DNA of 64,000 nucleotides from Beta vulgaris subsp. vulgaris (GCF_026745355.1 NC_079202.1:5415158-5479157); one strand, 5' to 3'; positions 38,515 through 49,659 are shown, counted from the stretch's first letter. The notes: generated from the letters alone by a model not told the origin. A program made the numbers and translations.

Positions 38515-39674
38515 CAAAATGAGTAACATTGATTCCAAAGTAGTCATCATGTCCATGAAATTGCAATTGCGCTTCAGGATTGGTAGGGTGCGCAACAGAG
38601 CTATTCTCAGGTACATCCAAATATTCCTGAAATAATTTAGAATGCATGTAAATTATTACACAATGATTATAAAGATAGACAAATGGTAAAAAAAAAATAT
38701 GAAGGTTATATGTGACATTACCTTTACTGATATTTGAGCTTCCAATTTCATTTTGCCAACCCCAATTCCATCATATTATAATTGAATTGACAGTATGTTC
38801 TTTATATTATAATTATATGTTCTCTTTAAGTTACTATGATGTTATAATTCCGTGAGTCATACGTTCTTTTTCTCATAATGGTTTCATATGTACCTTTTAC
38901 CAAGCAACTATATAATATTTTTTTTACAAGTCGATCCCATATTATAATTGAACTGTCAATATGATCTTCATATTATTATTATATGTTCTTTATAAATTAC
39001 TATCATGCTCTATTTCCATAGTCATACGTTCTTTTTTTTCATAATGGTTTCATATGTACCTTTTATCAATCAATTATACAATTTTATCCCAAGTCAACGC
39101 CATATTATAATTGAACTGTCAATATGTTCTTTATATTATTATTAGATGTTCTTTTTAAGTTACTATGATGTTATAATTCCGTGAGTCATACATTTTTTTT
39201 CTCTTAATGGTTTCATATGTACCTTTTATCAAACAACTATATAATGTTTTTTTACAGGTCGATACCATATTATAATTGAACTGGCAATATAATCTTCATA
39301 TTATTATTGGAGGATTTTTACAAATTACTACTGTGTTATAATTCCATGAGTCAGATGTTCCTTTTACATCATATATTATTATTTACACAAGTTCAATTCA
39401 GAAAAAATTGAAATTTACAACATGAAAATAAATTAAAGATATCAAAATCTTAAAAGAACATACACAAACACCAAATAAAACTACATCTTCTACGTCAGCA
39501 CATTTATTTTTCTATAACAAATAAGAACAAAAAATAGGAAAAATGAGATCAACGAAATAATATTAAAATACCTTCTCCTTGTATGTCGATTCCATCCAAT
39601 ATATCTTCGTCATTGTTAATGTCATCCGAAGCGAAACGACAATCCGAATTATCTCGAAATTCACAATCAACCAT
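38515..39674 (-). CDS. Possible small gene inside the Mutator-like element
   Basis: A plausible first exon is 39572-39674 (MVDCEFRDNSDCRFASDD onward, acidic, donor GAAG|GTATTT). A possible middle exon ends at 38722 (donor AAAG|GTAATG). A last exon at about 38515-38627 encodes EYLDVPENSSVAHPTNPEA and ends HFGN-stop. Acidic N termini like this occur in FAR1-like proteins of Mutator elements, but neither a FAR1 DNA-binding nor a transposase domain is present. It may be a remnant or a captured piece. Confidence 0.3.
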
Positions 39675-41227
39675 TATTGATATTTTTTTTTAGCAAAGTA
39701 AGTTAATCCATTACCTCTTAGATTTGTGTCAATAATAATTCAAACTAAAATAAAAGATATCAATGTTTTCAAAAATAAAAAATAATAAATAATAGTAGTT
39801 TATATTTTTGTTTTTGAAAAAAAATCTGTGATAACAAATGAGAGAGAATATGCAAATGAGAGTTTGATGCTATTATTCTATTCTATTCTCTTCACACCCA
39901 TTATTGATTACGAAAAAACGAAATTCAACTACCAAAATTGCAGGAAGAATTTGCGGTTTGGTTATTTTTAGGATTTTACTATTTACTTTTTTTTTTTCAA
40001 CTCATGGAGCAGTATTCGCGGGATTCAAAGCAAGTTTTCAGCAGGATTTTTTGGAATTTACAATTTTTTTTAATTAATTAATTTCCTATAGTTCAAATTT
40101 GCATTTTATATTTAAAGTGATGTGTTTTGGAGTAAGACCATGTAGAGGAAGGTGGTCTCTGGTCCACCATCCAGGCTTTGGTGGCGTGGCGTCGGAGGAG
40201 GTTTTAAATTAGAATCAATGTGTGCCGTTTTAGCGAGTGTTTGGTTGCGCGGAAAATATTGTTTTTCTTGTTTGGTTGTTAAAAGGATAGAAAAGAGCTA
40301 TCTAGATTCTAGATAATCCAACAGTTTTCTCAATTTAGTAAATGTTTTAGGATTATGCCACATGTATCCTTTAGGAATGTATATAAGATATAAATATACT
40401 ACTTAAGATGGAAATAAGTTTATGAAAAAATTATGCATCAATCGATGCACTAAATGAGTCAGATAGTGAGCATCTATCCCTACTTGCTCACAATTTTCTC
40501 AATTTATTTAGATTAATTTAGTAGTGAAAATTTATTAGGGAATTGATTAGGATAGTTTCTCAATTTACGTTATCACTTAAAAATACCAAAATAAGACTTT
40601 TTAAACACAACTTAATTATATGTACTTAGTATTTGTTTATTTGCACCAAATTAGACGGAAGTAGTAATCTTATTTGGGATAGATTGTACATAAAACTCAC
40701 CTTTCATTGAATTTAGATCAGGTCTTCATATTTTCGGCTTTAGATGAGATTTTATATTTAGGTCGAGTTGTACTTGGATCGGATTTTGACTAATTTGCGA
40801 AAATTGTGGGCAAGTAGGGATAGATGCTCACTATCTGACTCATTTAGTGCATCGATTGATGCATAATTTTTTCATAAACTTATTTCCATCTTAAGTAGTA
40901 TATTTATATCTTATATACATTCCTAAAGGATACATGTGGCATAATCCTAAAATATTTACTAAATTGAGAAAACTGTTGGATTATCTAGAATCTAGATAGC
41001 TCTTTTCTATCCTTTTAACAACCAAACAAGAAAAACAATATTTTCTGCGCAACCAAACACTCGCTAAAACGACACACATTGATTCTAATTTAAAACCTCC
41101 TCCGACGCCACGCCACGCCACGCCAAAAGAAAGAAGGAAATTATCCAGGCATTGAACAATAGAACATCTTTAAAAATTAAACTTATAAAACAGCGAAATT
41201 GCATAAACAAGTAGTGAGAAAGTGCAC

Positions 41228-41566
41228 CATTTTGGGGTCCAAAAGACCGTTATTCTCCGGCTTTTTGTTCCTGTCATAGTAAACGCCACGAAACACTTCA
41301 TCTTCTGCAATCTTACTCATCTCCGATGCCGAAAACATCGAAAAATTGATGCTTTCTCTGCATGTAAATTAAAATCAACCAACAAAAGACAAAATTAAAA
41401 TCTCAGATGACAGTGACTTTCAAAGATTATGATTGAAAAAGAAAGGTACATTGTTTTATTATAACAATTCATGAAAACAAAAAAAAAAAATTGTTTACAT
41501 TTGACGAGTGTCATCTTCTTCGATGTAAGGCTGTTTTGTGAACTTAATTTTGCTCAGAGGATTCAT
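41228..41566 (-). pseudogene. Second copy of NRPC1 exons 1-2 (fragment or alternative first exons)
   Basis: Exon 1' is 41499-41566 and exon 2' is 41228-41357, with lengths (68 and 130 bp) and splice sites identical to the near copy. The encoded peptide differs by D to N in SIDFS and V to D in AEVEVF. There is no exon 3 next to it. Transcription from here could in principle splice exon 2' to exon 3 at 34290, so it may be an alternative 5' end rather than a dead fragment. The V to D change at a conserved position argues for relaxed constraint. Confidence 0.75.
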
Positions 41567-41699
41567 GGTGTGGCTGATGATCAACTTCAATTTTCACGTA
41601 TTCCGACGAGAGAGACAATGTGGCCGCCGATGATTTGTGAGATCGGTGGGCTGAGAGTGAGAGGGAGGATGAAGGGGAAAACTAAAGAAAAGGGGGAGT

Positions 41700-43248
41700 T
41701 GTTAGGGTTAGAACCCGGGACTTCTGGGCGTATAGGAGATAGTCTTGTACCACTACGCCACGTTACACACATTTGTTACTTATATCAATTTTTTTTATTA
41801 AAAGGGTATTTGATAAATATCTATTTCTAGCTTTTCATGCACTTTATGCGTGCGGCGACATTTAGGGCATAGTTGTTACTACGTAGTAAACAAACCGAAA
41901 AGTAAAATAGATATTATAGTTACACAAAATTACGTAACTTTAATAGTGTATTACAATTACAAAGGAGAATGTATTATATTATTATTCAAATTGTAGATTA
42001 TCATTCTCATCTAATTGACTATTTTTTCATAGAGCAGTTTTTAATTTTCAATTAACATATATATTGTGTACTAGATAGTCTAAATTAACAATGTAGTATT
42101 CACAAATTGAGAATATTGTGAAGCTTTAATCAATGTACACCACTATTTTTTTTCTTTATTTTGTGTTTGTAATCTCTATAATACATATAAAGGGGGAGCA
42201 TGGTGTCCCCCGATATTGCATTATGAGGAAACATCTTTAAGTTTGAACATAAGTTGTGTATGTATTAGTGTTGTGTATCTTTTTAGCTATTGCTTTTGTA
42301 TTATTTTATCGAAAGTTTTTCGGTCAAATATGAGTTAATTGAGGTGTGAATTAATTTGATTAATTTTTTTTTTTAGAAAGAAATTTATGCATATAAGGAG
42401 TAGTTTTCAATATTTTCGGTCAAAGAATGAAATTTGATGGAATTTTTATTTTGACAAGTATTTGCATGTTACATGGTGCATGTTTCTGTTGGTGAATGTT
42501 ATATATTGAATATTTAATAATATTGAAGTTGATGGGTAAATATGTAATTTTATAATTAAGGGGATAAATGCTTTCCCCTTCACTTATATAATCTCTATTA
42601 TACTTCCTCTGTTCTCTGTAAAATTATAGGCTTTATAGGAAACCTATATTTTGTGATAAAGTTTTATTCCCATGGTCATTGACATGAAAACTTCTTTACA
42701 CATATACACTAAATTTCATTAACATTACCACTATTTATAACCACTAACCAAACGAGCGGTTATAGTCATACCAGAATGATATGAGCAAACACTCCCTAAC
42801 TTTTACCAAGTGTTGTAGTATTATAAGACAAAGCTATAGAGAATCAAGCAAATTAAACATTAATTAGTAATCATATTTACATGTTTCAATCATTACATAT
42901 AATTTTAGTTTAATAAAATTAAGATGAAGCTAGCAAGTGTTTAAATTTTTTTAATAATCAGAACTAATTTCCAGTTACTAATCACATTATGGAAATAAAG
43001 CAAAATAAAGCTTAAAGAACTCCATTACCATAAACATGGAGGAAAGAGAAAAGGGGGAAATCAACAACTAATAAACAAGGCCCAATCAACAAAACAATGA
43101 CAATATAAGCAAGATTAAGGAAATAAACAAGAAATTACCAACTTTTAGAAACAAATCAAAAGTCAGGTATATATGACAATCATCAGAAAAGAAATAAGTA
43201 AAAAAAAAAATACATACTACGTATAATTGAATACGAACGGTTTAAGTA
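41700..43248. other. Noncoding stretch left of copia element
   Basis: Between 42172 and 42600 two ends match as imperfect inverted repeats (TCTCTATAATACATATAAAG, and reverse AGAGATTATATAAGTGAAGG, both followed by GGGG...GCAT...TCCCC). This could be a small TIR element or a Helitron-like end; no further support. Confidence 0.3.
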
Positions 43249-43503
43249 CTCCCTCTGTTTTTTATCGTTCTCACTTAGAATTTTGACATTATTCATACTT
43301 AGAGAGAATTTTCTCAATTTTTTCAATTTATAAGAAAAAATATAGTCATGTGGACTGTGGAGTCTTGTTTGATTCGTCTCAATTAGTACATTATTAATAT
43401 TCAATCGTTATAACTTTTACTAATATATAATATTAAACTCAAAAATATGCATTGGGAGATGTGCACAAAAAAGTAAGAAAGATAAAAAAAAAAAAAAGGG
43501 GAG
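43249..43503. mobile_element. Stowaway-like MITE, 255 bp
   Basis: Starts CTCCCTCTGTTTTTTATCGT after TA and ends GGGGAG before TA. The interior matches the copies at 11372 and 47746 (ATATAGTCATGTGG, GATTCGTCTCAATTAG). Confidence 0.8.
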
Positions 43504-43784
43504 TAAAACACAAGCAGAACATAAAATCACATAAATTCTTTCACAAAAATAATCAAAATTGGAAAAGAAATCACAAATAGATCGGAGGGGTACTTAACCA
43601 TTGTCTCATGAATTTTAAAAATTGTCATTTTTACATGTATTCTTATTTCTCATCCCTTATCCTCATCACAAAATCATTCTTTTTGTTTCTCTCTATATTT
43701 TTCATTTTTATATGTATGTCACATGCATATTTATTCACTATCCTCATCACATAATCCTTTGAATTTTTATTTCTTCTCCATATC

Positions 43785-43932
43785 TATTGAGATATCTCAT
43801 ATATTAGGCAACAGAATATGCTTTGTATATTTCCTTATTTAGAGAGCCTTTGTATTGTATGAACTATATACTGCCAAACGAAGGAATGAGAAAGTCAACA
43901 CAAAACATTTAACCTAAAACTCATCTTTTACA
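43785..43932 (+). repeat. 5' LTR of young copia element
   Basis: 148 bp, starting TATTGAGATATCTCATATA and ending CATCTTTTACA. Followed at once by the initiator-Met type primer-binding site. Confidence 0.95.
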
Positions 43933-43968
43933 TGGTATCAGGCTTACAGTCACCACACTAACATATCT

Positions 43969-46065
43969 ATGGCCGGTGATGAAAACCCGCCACCTACAAA
44001 CACCCAACAAACACCTATTCTCTCTTATTCTCCGTTTTTTCTTGGCCCCCAGGATAGACCTGGTGACTTCATCACTCCCACGAAACTTACGGCCGATAAC
44101 TATGACACATGGTCATCGGATATACAAATGGCTCTTGAAGCCAGGCGCAAGTTTGTCTTCTTGGATGGCACGATAACATCGCCTTCTCCTCCTTCTACCG
44201 CTGCTGGGTCCGGGCCTCCTCTTGAGCCCACGTGTGTCTTACAGCCCAGTTCATCTATTGAGGCTTCCACCTCCTCTCCTACACTCTCTCCAGATTCTAC
44301 GACTGGGCCAGCTTCCTCTCATGAGTTGGGCCGTGGTCTCCGTACTAAAACTCCTTCTGTTCTTCTTCGTGATTATGTTGCTCACACTATCCAGGTAGAG
44401 AGTCCATCTCCTTCTACTCCTGCTCCTTCACATTCTTCAGGTACTTCCTATCCTATAGCTCATTACATTAACTGTCAAAGTTTTTATGTGAAATATCGAA
44501 AGTTTATTGCTGCTCTAACCTCTATCTCAGAGCCGAAATCCTTTAAAGAGGCTATGCAGGATGCGGGGTGGCGAAAATCTATGAATGATGAGATTCACGC
44601 CTTAGAAGAAAATGGTACTTGGACTATGGTTCCTCTGCCTCCGGGCAAACGAGCTCTCGGTAGTCAGTGGGTTTATCGCAACAAGTTTGATTCTGCAGGA
44701 AATCTTGATCGTCATAAATCTCGTTTGGTGGTTCTTGGGAATCATCAACAGGAGGGCATTGACTACTCTGAAACTTTTGCCCCTGTTGCTAAGATGGTCA
44801 TTATTCGCGCTTTTCTTGCTATTGCTCCTACTAAGAATTGGGAACTACATCAAATGGATGTTCACAATGCCTTTCTTCATGGTGATTTGGAGGAAGAGGT
44901 ATACATGAAACTCCCTCCTGGATTTGAAGCTTCTCAACCCAATATGGTATGTCGTCTCCACAAGTCCCTTTATGGTCTTAAACAGGCTCCTCGGTGTTGG
45001 TTTTCTAAGCTTGTCACGGCTCTCAAAGGGTACGATTTTCTTCAATCATACTCTGATTACTCTCTCTTCACCTTCACTCAGGGCCCTGTTCAGCTTAATG
45101 TGTTAGTGTATGTGGACGATCTTATTGTTGCTGGGAATGATTTCGCTGCTTTGAAGGCCTTTAAGGCCTATCTTTCCGACTGTTTCAAAATGAAAGATTT
45201 GGGTGCTTTGAAGTATTTCCTTGGTATCGAGGTTGCTCGTAGCTCATCTGGTTTATTTCTCTGTCAGCGCAAATATACTTTGGATATTATTTCTGAAGCC
45301 GGTCTTTTGGGTTCTAAGCCTGCTGGCTTTCCTATTGAGCAAAATCACAAACTTGGGCTTGCTACTGGTGCCCTGCTCGATGATCCTGAGTCATATCGTC
45401 GCCTTGTTGGCCGTCTTATCTATCTCTCAGTTACTCGTCCTGACTTGGCTTATTCTGTGCATATCTTATCTCAATTTATGCAGGCGCCTCGTATTGATCA
45501 TTGGGACGCTGCTTTACGAGTCATTCGTTATCTGAAAGGCACCCCTGGTCAGGGGATTTTACTACGTACTGACAGTGACTTATCTCTTTCGGGATGGTGT
45601 GATTCCGATTGGGCGGCCTGCCCTATTACTCGCCGCTCTCTTTCGGGTTGGCTTGTTTTTCTTGGTGCTTCACCCATCTCTTGGAAGACTAAGAAGCAGG
45701 CTACTGTGTCCCGTTCCTCGGCTGAGGCTGAATACCGCTCCATGGCGGCTCTCACTTGTGAATTAAAATGGTTGAAAGGTTTACTATTGAGTTTGGGTGT
45801 CAACCATCCTGCTGCCATCTGTTTATTCTGTGATAGTCAATCGGCTCTTCACATTGCTAAAAATCCTGTCTTTCATGAACGTACGAAACACATCGAGGTT
45901 GATTGTCATTTCGTACGTGATGCTATCACTGATGGTCTTATTGCTCCATCCTATGTTCATACCACGGAGCAACTGGCCGACATTTTCACTAAGGCTCTCG
46001 GCAAATTTCAGTTTGACACACTGCTTTCCAAGTTGGGCATTTATGATCCCCATGCTCTAACTTGA
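43969..46065 (+). CDS. Gag-RT-RNase H fusion frame of deleted copia element
   Basis: One uninterrupted frame of 698 codons starting 37 nt after the 5' LTR. Residues about 20-68 are the copia gag N terminus (Retrotran_gag_3 type, LTADNYDTWSSDIQMALEAR). A Pro/Ser/Thr-rich segment (about 69-150) leads without a stop into the region before reverse transcriptase. Reverse transcriptase (RVT_2) covers about 215-460 with YVDD at 381-384. RNase H follows with D545, E586/E588 and D622 in the expected motifs. Protease, integrase and the zinc knuckle are missing through one in-frame deletion near residue 75-80. The product could not mature or integrate on its own; enzymatic function is untested. Confidence 0.92.
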   Translation: MAGDENPPPTNTQQTPILSYSPFFLGPQDRPGDFITPTKLTADNYDTWSSDIQMALEARRKFVFLDGTITSPSPPSTAAGSGPPLEPTCVLQPSSSIEASTSSPTLSPDSTTGPASSHELGRGLRTKTPSVLLRDYVAHTIQVESPSPSTPAPSHSSGTSYPIAHYINCQSFYVKYRKFIAALTSISEPKSFKEAMQDAGWRKSMNDEIHALEENGTWTMVPLPPGKRALGSQWVYRNKFDSAGNLDRHKSRLVVLGNHQQEGIDYSETFAPVAKMVIIRAFLAIAPTKNWELHQMDVHNAFLHGDLEEEVYMKLPPGFEASQPNMVCRLHKSLYGLKQAPRCWFSKLVTALKGYDFLQSYSDYSLFTFTQGPVQLNVLVYVDDLIVAGNDFAALKAFKAYLSDCFKMKDLGALKYFLGIEVARSSSGLFLCQRKYTLDIISEAGLLGSKPAGFPIEQNHKLGLATGALLDDPESYRRLVGRLIYLSVTRPDLAYSVHILSQFMQAPRIDHWDAALRVIRYLKGTPGQGILLRTDSDLSLSGWCDSDWAACPITRRSLSGWLVFLGASPISWKTKKQATVSRSSAEAEYRSMAALTCELKWLKGLLLSLGVNHPAAICLFCDSQSALHIAKNPVFHERTKHIEVDCHFVRDAITDGLIAPSYVHTTEQLADIFTKALGKFQFDTLLSKLGIYDPHALT

Positions 46066-46070
46066 GGGGG

Positions 46071-46218
46071 TATTGAGATTTCTCATATATTAGGCAACAG
46101 AATATGCTTTGTATATTTCCTTATTTAGAGAGCCTTTGTATTGTATGAACTATATACTGCCAAACGAAGGAATGAGAAAGTCAACACAAAACATTTAACC
46201 TAAAACTCATCTTTTACA
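46071..46218 (+). repeat. 3' LTR of young copia element
   Basis: 148 bp, 147 identical to the 5' LTR. Directly preceded by the purine tract that overlaps the stop codon of the open frame. Confidence 0.95.
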
Positions 46219-46364
46219 ATATCACAAAACTATCCTCGTCTCATAATCCTTTGAATTTTTATTTCTTCTCCATATTACAACTCTTATAGAATCAAAAAAT
46301 AAAAAGTAATAACATATGTTTAAAACTTTATCTTTCCGGTACAGTGTCAAATTACTAGAAATAG

Positions 46365-47580
46365 GCAAAAGCACTTGAACTTACGAATGCATACGTGCCC
46401 CACTGCCCCTTTAATTTAGAGGATTGTTAAACATCGCCCATAAAGTACTTAAAATCGCCCAAAATATATTTTTATAGCCCAATTTATCCTTTCCTTTTTT
46501 CTACACTACCCACCATCCCCACCAACACAAACCTACTGCCATTTCACCTTTTCTTATCCCCACCACCACCTACCTTCCCACTACCACCGTCAACCTCCAC
46601 CGCAACCACCTTCGCAGTGAAATTTTTTTTATACTATGAGACGTTATTTTGGGAAGCCAACTGTAGTTACAGACAATAATAAATGAATCAATAGAACCAC
46701 CTGGCGGGACATTCAGCCCATGACTCCATGACTATCGTAGTAATACCTCCACCAACAAACAGGTCAATTCTATCTTCCTCATTGTGACCCTGCATCATAT
46801 GTCACAAAAATAAAAATTAGGAAGTAGCAATGAGAAGGGTAGGGTATTACAGACAATAATAAGTGAATCAATAGAAGGAAAGAGCAATTGTCAATGTTGT
46901 AAAAGAAATTCCAAGAAAAATGAAGTGTTTCAGAGAACATGTCGGATGATTCTTCCTCTTCATCAGAACTTTGGCCATCGTTTTTGTATTCTTTAACTTA
47001 TCCAATATCGCAATAACCTAAAAGGTCAAAATAAAAATTAGAAGTTCTCATCTATGTTTGTGTTTTCCTGCCAAAAGAACCAACACCGTGAAATTTTAAC
47101 CATCACCACCACCTTCGAGTGAAATTTTTTTATACTGTAGAACGTCCGACCAGGACGTTCAGCCCATGGGGCGATCGTCCGGCCAGGACGTTCAGCCCAT
47201 GGGCAGAACGTCTTGGCCCGACGTTCGCCCCATGGGCTGAACGTCCTGGTCGGACGATCGCCCCATGGGCTGAACGTCCTGGCTGGACGTTCTACAGTAT
47301 AAAAAAATTTCGACAGCAAACAGTGAAGGAGAGAGAGGGGTATTTCAATGGAGGTGAGGGTGGTGGAGTGAGGTGCGTGGGTGGTGGTGGAAGGCAGGAG
47401 GTGAGGGAGATGGTGGTGGCGGCAGCGAGGCAGCTAGGAAGTGAGGTGGGTGGTGTTGATTTAAGAAAAAAATGAGGAACGTTATAAATGTAATTACATT
47501 GTTTTTTTGGGCGATTTTAAGTAATTGTTGGGCGATGTATAGAAGTTCAGTTCAGTTAATTTACATGCAGACGTAGGCTA
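46365..47580. mobile_element. Nested foldback (long inverted-repeat) element
   Basis: Outer arms: left 46375-46620 and right 47310-47580 are inverted and share AACATCGCCC, ACTTAAAATCGCCCAAAA and CCACC-rich stretches. Inside lies the 47121-47311 hairpin and, at 46615-46650, a second partial copy of the hairpin edge (GTGAAATTTTTTTTATACTA). A direct repeat, ACAGACAATAATAA[A/G]TGAATC, occurs at 46669 and 46851. Two minus-strand pieces (46700-46790 and 46930-47020) read like exon fragments, but I could not identify them. Confidence 0.6.
47121..47311. repeat. Near-perfect palindrome with 95-bp arms
   Basis: From GAAATTTTTTTATACTGTAG at 47121 to its inverse ending at 47311 there is almost no spacer, and the arms agree at roughly 93% of positions. 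Each arm contains repeated AGGACGTTCAGCCCATGGG units, so it is both palindromic and internally repetitive, and GC rich in an AT-rich region. Both strands read RTFSPWGDRP-like repeats, which is a consequence of the symmetry and not evidence of a gene. Confidence 0.95.
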
Positions 47581-47745
47581 CAACACTTGATGTCTACCAC
47601 AAGTTTGCAAGTATAGTCAATATATTGGTCAAAATATGTATATATAAAAGGATTGGATTCGTATATGCACGTAAAAACATACTATACATGACAAAAAAAA
47701 ACTTAGGATTTGTTTAGTCTTGCAGATTTGACTATATATTTATTA

Positions 47746-48000
47746 CTCCTTCCGTTTTTTTTATGTAATATATTGGCTTTGGGCACTATTCATCCAATAC
47801 ACTTTGACCACTAATTGTTATTTATACATAAGAAAAAATATAGTCATGTGGGATCTTTTTTGATTCGTCACGGTATACACTTTCCAAATATATATTTTTT
47901 ATAATTTTTACTTTTATGCAATTGGAGATATTATCGGTCAAAGTTGTGTCTCGGCAAATGTGAAAAGTCCAATGTTACATCTAAAAAAAAACGAAGGAAG
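47746..48000. mobile_element. Stowaway-like MITE, 255 bp
   Basis: Starts CTCCTTCCGTTTTTTTTATG after TA and ends CGAAGGAAG before TA; same family as 43249-43503 (identical length). Confidence 0.8.
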
Positions 48001-48002
48001 TA

Positions 48003-48840
48003 TTATGTAATTATGTTTACTGTGTTTTTTTATAAGGATTATGTCTACTGTAAAATACTATACCTATTAAATATGAATGTATGAGTCCACCTAGTCTAAA
48101 TTCAGGTACGATTTGTTGATTCATCTAGGCTATGTTTAGTTCACCTGAAATTTTCTATTCAGAACTTACCTGATATGATCTGAACTTATTTTTTCTAACC
48201 TGATCTAAACTGAACTTATTTTTTCTGTCTTTTATTATTATTATCATTATTATAATACCAACAACAATAATTATAATCATAATAGTAATTATTATTACTA
48301 AAAATAATTCTATAACCCAAGTCCTTAGTTTATAAGAGCACTTCTAAAATGTTTCACACTTTCCCTTTAAAAAAAATATTTCACACTTGAGAAGTCGGCA
48401 GACTCAACTCATTTTTTTTCATATAAAATAAAATAAAATATACAAACAACTACTAAACTTTACCTAAGTACTACACTAATTTCTCTTTTACTACTAATGG
48501 ATAGGGTGCAACTTCAAATAGCTAGAGAGATTTGGAATTTGGTAGGAAAAGTTATACGGGATCTAAATTTATAATTTGTATCTCGCACTTAGCTTATTTT
48601 GAAATGTAATCCAAACTTAGTAGTTTCGTTGTCATGAATTTGAGCTATATATCATGTTTTATATATTTTTTATTTTTGCGTCAATCTTATGTTCTTAACA
48701 CGAGACTTTTAATTTTCTATTATTTAATAACAACAAAATAACTTAAAATAATGATAACAATGACATTTATAATGATAACAACGAGATTAATAATAATTAC
48801 CAATATTAATAATTAATAAGTACAACAACAATAATAATCC
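48003..48840. other. AT-rich noncoding stretch
   Basis: Contains AAT/TTA-rich low-complexity runs (about 48225-48310 and 48720-48835). No gene recognised. Confidence 0.45.
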
Positions 48841-48844
48841 TTTT

Positions 48845-49659
48845 GAACAAATGATGGAGGTAGGGAATTTGATAATTTCACGTGATATTCCTGTTTCAAA
48901 AGATGGTTGAAAACCTTTTTAATTGCAAGATTAAAAATTTTCAAAGTGATGGAGGTAGGGAATTTGATAATTCTCCGCTTCTACAACATTTTCGTGACAA
49001 TGGCATAATTTTTCAAAAATCTTGTCCCCATAATACAGCTGAATTTTGGGTTGATGCATCATATACTGCCACCTACACCATTAACAGATTACCCAGCTCG
49101 GTTTTAGGGGCTGTTTCTCCTTTTTAAAAATTATTTCATCGTCCTCCTTCCTATTAATTTTTGAAAACAAACTGCAACCTAAGTCTAAAACTTGTGTTTT
49201 TCTTGGATATGCATTGGATTATAAAGGTTATCGATGTTTTGATCCTACTACCTGCAAAGTGTTTACTAGTCGTCATAACATAAGTTTCCTTATCGTACTC
49301 TTGTGGGTTCTACATCCACAACGTCTTATACGCCGCCCCTAGTCTTAGAATTTGATTGGAGTCCCACCAATGTTGCGCCCCCTCTCAGTCGTAGTGTCAT
49401 AGGACCGTCTTGTTCCTCTCCCGGACCCACCGATGGCACGTACCATCAGCCCATCGAGCCCACATCCGCGTCTGTCTGGCCCGCGCCAGTCTAGCGCGCG
49501 CTGGGACTACCCCCTCCCCCCTTGTGTGTCGGCCTCGCCAGCTTCTGCTCCAGCTCTTGCTGGACGCTCAACCCCTCACGCTGCCTGGCCCGCTGCCATC
49601 CCAGCGTCCGCTGGTCCCCTCGCCAGCTCCTCCCCTCGCTCGGTCGAGCACGCTGCGTC
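48845..49659 (+). pseudogene. Ty1/copia integrase relic cut by a CACTA end
   Basis: NFQSDGGREFDNSPLLQHF at about 48933 is the copia integrase core. The segment between SCPH and WVDASYTATYTINRLPSSVL is missing. CVFLGYALDYKGYRCFDPTT-like sequence (49190-49255) and a Pro/Ala/Ser-rich part follow in changing frames. A 26-bp copy of the first motif (GATGGAGGTAGGGAATTTGA) is duplicated at 48853. The match stops exactly where CACTACAAAAA begins at 49660. Confidence 0.75.

Larger units (their letters stand above)
35935..40180. mobile_element. Mutator-like element, about 4.2 kb, non-autonomous
   Basis: The ends are inverted and share GAGACCACCTT with a nearby TACAT (left 35950-35980, right 40135-40172). 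Both flanks read GTGGCGTGGCG-like sequence, consistent with a short target duplication in the inverted A segment. The interior is very AT rich with two direct repeats of about 285 bp (37008-37296 and 37846-38130) and about four 165-bp tandem units (38771-39390). No transposase is visible. The Mutator assignment rests on architecture only; other TIR superfamilies are possible. Confidence 0.55.
43780..46223 (+). mobile_element. Young, internally deleted Ty1/copia retrotransposon
   Basis: Complete boundaries: target duplication ATATC at 43780-43784 and 46219-46223; LTRs of 148 bp at 43785-43932 and 46071-46218 differing at a single base (GATATC versus GATTTC); primer site TGGTATCAGGC at 43933; purine tract GAGGGGG just before the 3' LTR. 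The LTR begins TATTGAG, not TG, and ends TACA. The internal part is only about 2.1 kb because the rest of gag, protease and integrase is absent. The site also carries an older about 45-bp duplication (TAATCCTTTGAATTTTTATT on both sides). Confidence 0.95.

Noticed and set aside
38771..39390. CRISPR-like array
   Set aside because: Units of about 165 bp are repeated whole without unique spacers, in a plant transposon; ordinary tandem repeat.
45549..46053. Minus-strand frames across the copia RNase H region
   Set aside because: Shadows of the 698-codon plus-strand frame.
47038..47475. Repetitive peptides with RTFSPWGDRP-like units on both strands
   Set aside because: They arise from the palindrome made of CCATGGG units; both strands give the same pattern and there is no other gene signal.
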